Positions 1 to 6,333 of a stretch of DNA of 20,992 nucleotides are shown in pieces. A model generated the notes under the pieces. That model made no database searches. It was given only the letters and a program-made list of their open reading frames with translations, and was not told the origin of the DNA. The position numbers and the translations under genes were made by a program. The number at the start of each line of letters is the position of its first letter. Position 1 is the stretch's first letter. Origin of the DNA: an uncultured Lentisphaeria bacterium (GTDB taxonomy: Bacteria > Verrucomicrobiota > Lentisphaeria > Oligosphaerales > Oligosphaeraceae); contig CAKUJM010000048.1 of NCBI GenBank assembly GCA_934661755.1, positions 1 through 20,992 on the forward strand, in the 5' to 3' direction.

Positions 1-54
1 CGGAATTTCAGCTCAGAGCGTCACCTCTGTTTGAGAACGTTTGAACTCAAACCG

Positions 55-109
55 AAAAGTCGGAGGTTCGAGATTCGGTCGAAAAGTCGGCGGGGGTTGT
101 AAAAGTCGG
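55..109. repeat. three short direct repeats, AAAAGTCGG
   Basis: The 9-mer AAAAGTCGG occurs at 55-63, 82-90 and 101-109; the first two copies extend to CGAAAAGTCGG. Spacing is irregular (27 and 19 nt), so this is neither a strict tandem array nor a CRISPR. It lies just outside the presumed end of the IS66 remnant and inside DNA with no convincing gene. The minus strand has an open frame through here, but its composition looks like no family I know. I cannot say whether the repeats are protein-binding sites or chance. Confidence 0.4.
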
Positions 110-169
110 CAGTTCGATGTTTTCAGAGTATCGCTATGGCGAAGTCTCGAACTCCATGACGTTTCGTCC

Positions 170-186
170 GTAACCACCCGGTGAGC
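170..186 (-). repeat. candidate IS66-type terminal inverted repeat
   Basis: The plus strand reads GTAACCACCCGGTGAGC, about 50 nt beyond the stop codon of the IS66 transposase remnant. IS66-family ends are known to begin with GTAA, and the transposase stop usually lies close to that end, so this is a reasonable candidate for the transposase-distal end of the element. The matching other end is not visible, so the call rests on position and the GTAA start only. If correct, DNA below 170 is the original flank. Confidence 0.35.
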
Positions 187-234
187 TACATGTCTGAGGC
201 ATTTTCGGTGTCTTGAAATGGAAAAATTGAAAAA

Positions 235-393
235 TTATTTGGTGTCAGACTTCCAATTTGTAGGAAGTAAAGATTCGATTTGATTTGCCGGAGTTGAAGA
301 AAGACGCGGAAGCACGTCTTCCAGCCATTGGCGGAAGCAGATGTTGTTCGCTTTGCATGTGGCGGCGAAGGAATAGAGGATCGCCAACGAATC
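235..393 (-). pseudogene. IS66-family transposase, C-terminal remnant
   Basis: Read on the minus strand from 393 to the TAA at 235-237, this gives 52 residues that include ILYSFAATCKAN, WLEDVLPRL and LLPTNWK. This is the pattern of the IS66 transposase C-terminal domain (typically AxLYSL..TCKxNxxxPxxWLxDVLxRI ... LLPxNWK). The codon just upstream in frame (394-396) is a TGA, and no IS66 sequence can be followed beyond it, so the catalytic DDE part of a roughly 500-residue protein is missing. It is therefore a dead fragment of a mobile element. It lies next to a perfect inverted repeat and a truncated prepilin gene, which suggests a deletion or rearrangement after insertion. Confidence 0.8.
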
Positions 394-400
394 TCAAAGT

Positions 401-437
401 CATTGTTGTTTACCCCATAAATGGGTAAACAACAATG
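401..437. repeat. perfect 15-bp inverted repeat with 7-nt loop
   Basis: CATTGTTGTTTACCC (401-415) is exactly complementary to GGGTAAACAACAATG (423-437) across the loop CATAAAT. No T-run follows on either strand, so it does not look like an intrinsic terminator. It lies exactly between the IS66 transposase remnant (ending at 393) and the broken prepilin gene (break at about 442). That suggests a junction product, a mobile-element end pair or an operator. Its AT-richness differs from the GC-rich hairpins elsewhere in the window. Confidence 0.75.
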
Positions 438-438
438 C

Positions 439-504
439 TCAAACTACCAGCAGTTCAATTAGCGTAAATGTCCGATTTTGTCGGGAAGGCCGAATCATCA
501 TCAT
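439..504 (-). pseudogene. type IV prepilin-like gene, truncated after the N-terminal motif
   Basis: On the minus strand, ATG at 504-502 (followed by two more ATG codons) opens a 21-codon frame. It begins with a short basic leader (RPSRQNR), continues TFTLIELLVV and hits TGA at 441-439. FTLIELLVV is the hallmark prepilin N-terminal cleavage/methylation motif, normally followed by a further hydrophobic helix (IAIIAIL...). Here the frame ends exactly where that helix should continue, one base before the inverted repeat at 401-437. GGAG at 513-510 lies five bases upstream of the start, and a good promoter lies farther up. The expression signals and 5' end are thus intact and the body is lost. Prepilin-like secreted proteins are very numerous in Lentisphaerota, which fits the rest of the window. 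Confidence 0.75.
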
Positions 505-755
505 GTCGTCTCCAAGTTGCTGTAGTTGCTACGATGAGGGGGGAACGGAACGGAGTTTGTTCCTTCTGTTTGCCATATTTTATAAAAATCCACCCAGTAT
601 TTCAATACCCTGCACGGTGGCACGCATACATCAGAGTAACAGAACATATACCCAAAAAGCCTTTTTTGCAAACCGGAAAACGCCATGCTTTTCCCATGAT
701 GGCGTCACCTTCGCGGGCATCACCGGGGAAGATCCATTCGTCTTCACCACCGGAA
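505..755. other. intergenic region between the broken prepilin gene and the HTH pair
   Basis: Apart from the minus-strand promoter at 577-605 I see no gene here. The base composition is visibly less GC-rich than the genes to the right. Open frames run through it on both strands, but none has a convincing start signal or recognisable sequence. Confidence 0.5.
577..605 (-). promoter_or_regulatory. sigma-70-type promoter for the truncated prepilin gene
   Basis: On the minus strand, TTGAAA (605-600) and TAAAAT (582-577) are separated by 17 bp. Each hexamer matches the sigma-70 consensus at five of six positions. Transcription would start near 570, giving a leader of about 65 nt before the GGAG and ATG of the truncated prepilin gene. 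Confidence 0.5.
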
Positions 756-783
756 TTGACAACCTCTGCGGGGCGGATAGATT
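756..783 (+). promoter_or_regulatory. possible promoter of the HTH gene at 854
   Basis: TTGACA (756-761, a perfect -35) is followed after 16 bp by TAGATT (778-783, four of six -10 matches). Transcription would start near 790, about 65 nt before the ATG at 854. The short spacer and imperfect -10 keep this tentative. Confidence 0.4.
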
Positions 784-853
784 TTGCGCATCGACCGGCC
801 GAATCCGCCGGAATTCACCCTCATCAAGCCACCCGCCATCCTGGAGGTTCGAA

Positions 854-1297
854 ATGAAGGAAGACGATTGCAGTGTCCTGTCCACTCCGCCGGCATTCAA
901 CGGGCTGTTCACCGCCCGGTCGCGCGAGCTGTTCACCCGTCATCGCCGCGACCTGGGCGTCAGCTATCAGCAGCTTGGGGCGCTTTTCAAGGTCAGCTGG
1001 TCGACGGTGCGCAAATGGGAGTGTGGGATCACCCGCACCTGCCAGAGCCATCATATCCGGCACATTCAGCGTTTTTTGGCGGGCGGCTATGACGAGCAGC
1101 TCAGCTGCCATTCGCCGATATACGAATTTGCCGCCGGCCGCTTCTGCAACCAGCACTCCCTGGAGGGGTGCTGCGAGCGCATTGTCAATTTCTACCAGCT
1201 GTCCGCCCACATCCCCGAGCTGCAGGACCGGATGTTCCAGCTGCTTTCGGAGGCCGTCAACGAAGCCGCATCCGCATTGGTGATGACCAAGTCCTGA
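854..1297 (+). CDS. small helix-turn-helix protein, paralog 1
   Basis: A 147-residue protein starting at ATG 854, chosen because GGAGG (843-847) lies six bases upstream; the same frame stays open back to about 503, but that stretch looks non-coding. Residues 24-76 look like a Cro/C1-type helix-turn-helix: SYQQLGALFKVSWSTVRKWE reads as scanning and recognition helices, followed by HHIRHIQRFLAGGYD. The C-terminal half (about 100-140) is predicted helical with no motif I recognise. The next gene encodes a clear paralog with the same SYQQLG-SWST-KWE-RHI-FL-GGYD skeleton, so the two arose by tandem duplication. Probably a DNA-binding regulator; target and ligand are unknown. It lies beside mobile-element debris, so it could also be a relic of accessory DNA. 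Confidence 0.7.
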   Translation: MKEDDCSVLSTPPAFNGLFTARSRELFTRHRRDLGVSYQQLGALFKVSWSTVRKWECGITRTCQSHHIRHIQRFLAGGYDEQLSCHSPIYEFAAGRFCNQHSLEGCCERIVNFYQLSAHIPELQDRMFQLLSEAVNEAASALVMTKS

Positions 1298-1500
1298 CGA
1301 TCGGGATGGCCTTCCGCCGCCATGCCTCGATTTCCCCCCATCAATAATCACCTGAATGCAGTGAGGTTGGTTCCTTTGCGCCATGATTTCGTCATTTTCC
1401 GTCCACACGCTCCCGGGTGCGCCCACCCATAATTCCCCATTCTGACGCAATATCACCAGCTTCACGGATTCGGGCATCGCCCCCAACCACATGGAATGCC

Positions 1501-1959
1501 ATGACCGACCATCAGCTTGAGCCGAACACCCCCGCCTCCGTCTCCGATTTCAATGGCGTCTTCACTTCGGAGTACCGCCACCAGCTCCAGGACAAGCGCC
1601 TGTCGCTGGGCATCAGCTACCAGCAGCTGGGCAATTTCCTCCAATTGAGCTGGTCCACGCTGCACAAATGGGAAACCGGCCACACCCGCGGCTGCCACAC
1701 CAGGCACATCCGGGTCATCCGGTGCTTCCTTGACGGCGGCTACGACCAGCAGATCCAGAAGTCGCTCTCCAACCCGCGATGCCCCGCCCGGCTTCCCGTC
1801 CGCGGCCTGCCGTCGCGCATGACCGGGCTTTTCAACCGGCTGTCCACCGTAGTCCGGCTGTGCGGACAGCATCCGCAGATCGGCGAGGCGCTCATGCGCA
1901 ATATCAACGCCAGGCTCAACCAGCTCATGATCGAGCTGCTGAACGCCGGCACGCCCTGA
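1501..1959 (+). CDS. small helix-turn-helix protein, paralog 2
   Basis: A 152-residue protein. ATG 1501 was preferred over the upstream in-frame ATG at 1417 because its N-terminus then aligns with paralog 1 (about 15-20 residues before the HTH); only a weak GGA lies five bases upstream. Residues 38-82 carry ISYQQLGNFLQLSWSTLHKW and then RHIRVIRCFLDGGYD, matching paralog 1 almost position for position. The C-terminal half diverges (basic and proline-containing at 90-108, helical at 110-148), so the DNA-binding part is conserved and the remainder is not. It is separated from paralog 1 by about 200 nt with no obvious terminator, and converges on mfd with 44 nt between stops. Likely a transcription factor of unknown target. 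Confidence 0.7.
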   Translation: MTDHQLEPNTPASVSDFNGVFTSEYRHQLQDKRLSLGISYQQLGNFLQLSWSTLHKWETGHTRGCHTRHIRVIRCFLDGGYDQQIQKSLSNPRCPARLPVRGLPSRMTGLFNRLSTVVRLCGQHPQIGEALMRNINARLNQLMIELLNAGTP

Positions 1960-2003
1960 CCGCCGGGAGGAATCTGCCGCCGGCACCCATCCCGTCGTCT
2001 TCT

Positions 2004-5000
2004 TCACCGCCTCTTCAGGCTTCCGACCACCGACTCCACCTCGTCAAGCCGCTCCTCCGGACTTTTTCCATGCAATTCCGGAATCTGCCCGGAGCGGTCA
2101 CGCCAAAGCCCGCCCGGGGTCTCGATGACCAGGCGGTCCCCAGCCGTGGAGACCTTGACCGCTCCGGCGGAGCGCGCCATCGCCTTGACGCGGTGGCACT
2201 GCAGCAGCCGCTGGACTGCACTGGGAAGCGGCCCGAAGCGGTCGCGCAGCCCCTCGCCAAATTGCGCCACCTCCTCCGGCGTCAGCAGCGTCTGCAGCTG
2301 CCGATAGAGCTTGATGCGCATGGCTTCGTCGCCGACATACTGCGGCGGAATGCATGCCTGGACCATGTTTTTTACCGGCACAATCGAGCTGGTCACCATC
2401 TCCAGGCGCACATCAAGGTTGCGCAACGGCGCGGCGGAATCATTTTTCAGCCGTGACACCGCCTCCTTCAACAGCTGGCAGTACAGCTCGAATCCGACTG
2501 CCGCGATATGCCCGGACTGTTCCTGCCCGAGGATGTTTCCGGCGCCCCGAATCTCCAGGTCCTTCATGGCCAGCCGCAGCCCCGCCCCCAGGTGGGTGAA
2601 ACGCTTGATCGCCGCCAGGCGCTCCCTGGCGTTGGCCGGCAGCACCCCGCCCAATGGCGGAAGCATCATATAGGCGAATGCCTGGCGGCAGGTGCGCCCC
2701 ACCCGCCCGCGCAGCTGGTACAGCTCCGAAAGCCCAAACCGGTCGGCACGGTCGATGATGATGGTATTGGCGTTCGGAATGTCGATGCCGCTTTCAACGA
2801 TGGTGGTCGATACCAGCACGTCATACCTCCCGGCCACGAAATCCGTCATGATCCGCTCCAGTTCCTCCGGAGTCATCTGGCCATGCGCCACCGCGAAGCG
2901 CGCCTCCGGAACCAGCGACCGCAGGATGTCGCAGCACTTCTCGATGCTGTACACCCGGTTGTGCAAATAGAACACCTGCCCCGACCGCTCCATTTCACGG
3001 CGGATGGCCTGCCGCACCAGCTCCCAGTCCTCGTTGGCGACCACGGTCACCACCGGCAGGCGGTTCTGGGGCGCCGTCATGATGGTGGACAGGTTGCGGA
3101 TCCCGGAGAGGCTCAGGTACAGCGTGCGCGGCACCGGCGTGGCGCTCATCGTCAATACGTCGATGCTGGAACGCATCGCCTTGAGGCGCTGCTTGTGCTT
3201 GACCCCGAAGCGCTGCTCCTCGTCGATGATGAGCAGCCCCGGATTGGCGAATTTTATATCCGCAGACAGCAGCCGGTGAGTGCCGACCACGATATCCATT
3301 TCCCCCAACGACAGCGCCTTGGCCACCCGGCGCTGTTCAGCGGCGGAGCAGAAGCGGCTGAGCATCCCCACCCGGATCGGGAATTCGCGCAGCCTCGCCA
3401 CGAAAGTCTGGTAGTGCTGTTGCGCCAGCACGGTCGTCGGCACCAGCATCGCCACCTGCTTGCCATTCATCACCGCCCGGAAGGCCGCACGCAGCGCCAC
3501 CTCGGTCTTGCCATAGCCGACATCGCCGCAAAGCAGCCGGTCCATCGGCTTGGGCGACGCCATGTCCGCATAGCATGCCTCCACCGCCGCCTGCTGATCC
3601 GCCGTCAATTCGTAGGGGAAGGACGCCGCAAACGCCCGTTCCCAATCCGGCGAAGGCCGGAACTGGTATCCGGGCGACGACGCCCGCATCGCCTCCATCC
3701 GGATGAGCTCCGACGCCAGGTCCCAGGCCGCATTCTCCGCCCGATGGCAGGCATTTCGCCAGCGATTGCCCCCCAGGTCCGAAAGCATCGGGGCGTTCTT
3801 GCTTCCGCCCACATAGCGGCTGACCAGGAATGACTGCTCCAGCGGGACGTAGATCCGCCGGTCATCGGCGAATTCCAGCTCGATGGCCTCGATCTCCTCG
3901 CCGCCCATGCTCTTGAGATGCACCCCATGGTAGCGGCAGATGCCGTAATTGACATGCACCGCAAACGCGCCATCCTCCAATTCGAGGATTTCGCCGGGGC
4001 CGCTGCGCTCATAACGGTAGTCGATCTGCCGGCGGCGGCGGCGCACTCCCTGACGTCCGAAGATCTCCTGGTCGCCCAGCATCGCCAGCCGCTGATCGGG
4101 GAAAAGCATCCCCTGCGGCAATTCCCAATGCACCATCTCCACCGGCAGCGCGGCGGTGCATTCCTCCTGCGACATCATCTCCCGGAAGCGGTCCAATTCG
4201 CCGGCGCCGGAGCAGCAGGCCACCAGCCGATAGCCGCTCTCATGCCAGCGCACCAGCGTATTGCGCAGCTGCTGCCAATGCCATAACGCGATCCCCGCGC
4301 CTTCAAGCTCCGCCACCGCGCCGGAGAGCTCCTCGCCGATCGCCACGGCGTCCGCATCCAATTGAAATGCCGCGCCATCCCCCGAAGCCCCGGTAAGCTC
4401 CGGCGGCTCCACCCGGAAAACCCTCCGCGGCGACGCCATGAAATCGCGATACATGCGGTCCATGCCGTCTTCGCCGCATCCGCGCAGACGCTCCTGCGCC
4501 GCCGCGGTGTCGCATAACACCACCGGCATCGACGCCGGAAAATAGTCGCTCACCCGCGCCGTCTCACTCCCGCGGCTTTCCATCACCGACGAGCCGCGCG
4601 GGATCACCCGCATCTGATCGATTTCCTCGGCGGAGCGCTGGCTCTCCGCCGAGAAAAAACGCATGGACTCGATTTCATCCCCCCAGAACTCGATGCGCAC
4701 CGGATCCGCATAAAGCGGCGAAAACAGATCGAACACCCCGCCACGGCTGGCAAACTCCCCCGGCGCCCCCACCTCGAACTCGTGATCATAATCCAATTCC
4801 ACCAGCTTCTTGCCAAGATCCGAGGGTGAAATCACCTGCCCCTTCCGCAACGTGAAGGTGCGCCGCGAAAAGCCCTTCGGCGACAATGTCGGCAACAACA
4901 GCGTGGCGGCGCTGGCAATGAATACCGCCTTCTGTCCCGACAACGCCGATTGCAGGGCCGCGCAGCGGCTCGCCTCATTCTCCGGACACCACTGCCGCCG

Positions 5001-5270
5001 CCCGCCAGACACCTCCGGCACCGGGATTATCTCCCGCCTGTCCTCCAGCAGCCCGAGCATGCTCCCCAGTTCATCGGCAATGGCCTCCGCCGAGGCGCCG
5101 TCCGGCATGACCACCAAAACGGCGTCCTTCCCCGTCCGGGACAGCAATTTCGCCAGCGCCGCCGCCTGAAGGCGATGCTCATTCAGCGTCAGGCACACCG
5201 GATGCCCGGCTTCCGGAAGATCAATCGCCCCGGAAGCGGCCCATTGACGGAATTGTGCTTGCCATGACAT
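2004..5270 (-). CDS. mfd: transcription-repair coupling factor Mfd
   Basis: A 1088-residue protein, slightly shorter than E. coli Mfd (1148). Mfd binds RNA polymerase stalled at DNA lesions, pushes it off with its DNA translocase and recruits UvrA. The N-terminal UvrB-like modules (about 25-290) include the region around FASRGGVFDLFSP (173-185). The CarD-like RNA-polymerase-interaction domain is at about 423-490 (FAVHVNYGICRYHGV, IYVPLEQ). The RecG-like SF2 motor follows: GDVGYGKTE at 582-590 (Walker A), DEEQ at 683-686, SATPVPRTL at 709-717, and motifs V-VI with STTIVESGIDIP and QLRGRVGR (852-859). The C-terminal autoinhibitory TRCF domain is at about 950-1050. ATG 5270 is the first start after the intergenic gap; the ribosome binding site is weak. 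It is the last gene of the minus-strand block and appears complete. Confidence 0.98.
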   Translation of the reverse strand: MSWQAQFRQWAASGAIDLPEAGHPVCLTLNEHRLQAAALAKLLSRTGKDAVLVVMPDGASAEAIADELGSMLGLLEDRREIIPVPEVSGGRRQWCPENEASRCAALQSALSGQKAVFIASAATLLLPTLSPKGFSRRTFTLRKGQVISPSDLGKKLVELDYDHEFEVGAPGEFASRGGVFDLFSPLYADPVRIEFWGDEIESMRFFSAESQRSAEEIDQMRVIPRGSSVMESRGSETARVSDYFPASMPVVLCDTAAAQERLRGCGEDGMDRMYRDFMASPRRVFRVEPPELTGASGDGAAFQLDADAVAIGEELSGAVAELEGAGIALWHWQQLRNTLVRWHESGYRLVACCSGAGELDRFREMMSQEECTAALPVEMVHWELPQGMLFPDQRLAMLGDQEIFGRQGVRRRRRQIDYRYERSGPGEILELEDGAFAVHVNYGICRYHGVHLKSMGGEEIEAIELEFADDRRIYVPLEQSFLVSRYVGGSKNAPMLSDLGGNRWRNACHRAENAAWDLASELIRMEAMRASSPGYQFRPSPDWERAFAASFPYELTADQQAAVEACYADMASPKPMDRLLCGDVGYGKTEVALRAAFRAVMNGKQVAMLVPTTVLAQQHYQTFVARLREFPIRVGMLSRFCSAAEQRRVAKALSLGEMDIVVGTHRLLSADIKFANPGLLIIDEEQRFGVKHKQRLKAMRSSIDVLTMSATPVPRTLYLSLSGIRNLSTIMTAPQNRLPVVTVVANEDWELVRQAIRREMERSGQVFYLHNRVYSIEKCCDILRSLVPEARFAVAHGQMTPEELERIMTDFVAGRYDVLVSTTIVESGIDIPNANTIIIDRADRFGLSELYQLRGRVGRTCRQAFAYMMLPPLGGVLPANARERLAAIKRFTHLGAGLRLAMKDLEIRGAGNILGQEQSGHIAAVGFELYCQLLKEAVSRLKNDSAAPLRNLDVRLEMVTSSIVPVKNMVQACIPPQYVGDEAMRIKLYRQLQTLLTPEEVAQFGEGLRDRFGPLPSAVQRLLQCHRVKAMARSAGAVKVSTAGDRLVIETPGGLWRDRSGQIPELHGKSPEERLDEVESVVGSLKRR

Positions 5271-5317
5271 TCTTTTTGGGAAAAAAACGGCTTCTCTCGA
5301 TTAAAAAAAGCAGGACG

Positions 5318-5344
5318 GGCGGATGCGTTTTTCCACCATCCGCC
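5318..5344 (-). terminator. hairpin between the small HTH-like gene and mfd
   Basis: GGCGGATG (5318-5325) pairs with CATCCGCC (5337-5344) around an 11-nt loop. On the minus strand a run of seven T (5309-5303) follows, but only after eight further bases, so it is an imperfect intrinsic terminator for the dapL-side genes. The right arm lies in a 13-bp direct repeat, CCACCATCCGCCG at 5333-5345 and 5346-5358. Confidence 0.45.
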
Positions 5345-5370
5345 GCCACCATCCGCCGCCATCAATACCA

Positions 5371-5628
5371 TCAATAATTGAACAGGTCACGGCTGTTGTA
5401 TTGACGGCCGGTGAGCGCGTTCAGGGCACGGGTGATCTTCTGGCGGACCTTTGGGGACAATTCACGCCCGCGGCAGGCCTTGGATACCATCTTGTGGGTA
5501 AGCTGTTCCGTCGATGCGGCCACCAGCTGGTGGTTGGTGACCCCGCATTCACCCATGATCGCCGCAATTGGCTGCACGCCATGCTCGCGGTCATTGGATT
5601 TCTGATTTTCTAGCGCAGTCGATTCCAT
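5371..5628 (-). CDS. small HTH-like hypothetical protein
   Basis: An 85-residue protein whose ATG (5628-5626) overlaps the 3' end of the upstream acyltransferase gene by 19 nt, suggesting translational coupling; there is no clear ribosome binding site of its own. From about residue 24 the sequence reads IMGECGVTNHQLVAAS, then THKMVSKACRGRELSPKVRQ and KITRALNALTG. The spacing resembles a Cro/C1-type helix-turn-helix (helix, turn, recognition helix, then a G-R-x-L-S-P-K loop and a final helix). Cysteines at about 28 and 52 lie within this region. I do not recognise a named family. It is probably a DNA-binding protein; a role in controlling the adjacent lipoylation or lysine genes would be speculation. 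Confidence 0.65.
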   Translation of the reverse strand: MESTALENQKSNDREHGVQPIAAIMGECGVTNHQLVAASTEQLTHKMVSKACRGRELSPKVRQKITRALNALTGRQYNSRDLFNY

Positions 5629-6308
5629 TCTGCAGTATCATATCGTGCTTCGGCACAGGCGTTGATTGCGCCAAGCAGCGCGTCATCCATTTCAAAGGGC
5701 ATCATGGCGACTTCAAAGACCTTCCCGCAGGCGGCGGCAAACGCCGTGGACAGCGCTTGCCGTGCCACCGGCAACGCGCCGCCAAAATTCAGGCTGCCCT
5801 GATGCAGCACTCCGTCGGCGGTGCGCCGCTGGGCGCTGCCGGCGATCTTGCGTCCGTCCAGCAGCAGGTCATAGCGCGTCGGGTTGGTGAAGCAGACCAT
5901 CCGCGTGCGGTCGACGCCATGCGGGATCGCCTGCCTCGCCAGTTCGGCGGCGACGCCCACCTCCGCCAGCGCCAGCTGCAATGCCCGGTTGATCCAGTCA
6001 TAGCTGGCGATACGGTCCAGTCCGGTCAGCCAATGGCCGGCGGGGAAGGCGATCGAGTAGGTGAAGTCACAATCGTGGTAGACCACCCCGCCGCCAGTCG
6101 GACGCCGCACCACCGCATATCCCGCCGGCGCGGCGTCGTAGCGCTGGACATAGCCGATGGAGACTGCCGGACGATCCCAGCCATAAAAGCGCATCAACGG
6201 GCGTCCCCGCCGCGGCGCCGTGGACAGCATCACTTCATCCGCCGCCATGTTGAATGCCGGCGAATGCTCACCATCCGCCCACAAGAGCCATGTCCGCGAC
6301 TCGTCCAT
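5610..6308 (-). CDS. lipoate/octanoate-protein transferase (LplA/LipM-like)
   Basis: A 232-residue protein of the biotin/lipoate protein ligase fold. Diagnostic motifs are VVRRPTGGGVVYHDCDFTYS (residues 66-85, acyl-binding loop), CFTNPTRYDLLLDGRKIAGS (139-158) with the conserved Lys154, and LHQGSLNF (168-175). The CF-x-x-P context of Cys139 corresponds to the catalytic cysteine of LipM octanoyltransferases, whereas true LplA ligases lack that cysteine and usually carry a C-terminal accessory domain; this protein is short and has none. I infer octanoyl or lipoyl transfer from acyl-ACP or a carrier protein to lipoyl domains, such as those of 2-oxoacid dehydrogenases or GcvH. LplA-type ligation is the alternative. 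It starts 25 nt after dapL and probably shares its transcript. Confidence 0.85.
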   Translation of the reverse strand: MDESRTWLLWADGEHSPAFNMAADEVMLSTAPRRGRPLMRFYGWDRPAVSIGYVQRYDAAPAGYAVVRRPTGGGVVYHDCDFTYSIAFPAGHWLTGLDRIASYDWINRALQLALAEVGVAAELARQAIPHGVDRTRMVCFTNPTRYDLLLDGRKIAGSAQRRTADGVLHQGSLNFGGALPVARQALSTAFAAACGKVFEVAMMPFEMDDALLGAINACAEARYDTAEWNRLR

Positions 6309-6333
6309 CCGCCGCCCTTTTCAGCGTCATCGC

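Noticed and set aside
503..853. Open plus-strand frame extending paralog 1 upstream by 117 codons
   Set aside because: The good Shine-Dalgarno is at 843-847 just before ATG 854, a promoter-like pair lies at 756-783, and the translated extension resembles nothing and has no counterpart in paralog 2.
631..936. 101-codon minus-strand frame overlapping the start of paralog 1
   Set aside because: Antisense to the paralog 1 start and promoter, with no ribosome site and no family resemblance.
2508..3833. 441-codon open frame antisense to mfd
   Set aside because: Shadow of the Mfd helicase domain; His/Arg-rich composition and no recognisable motif.
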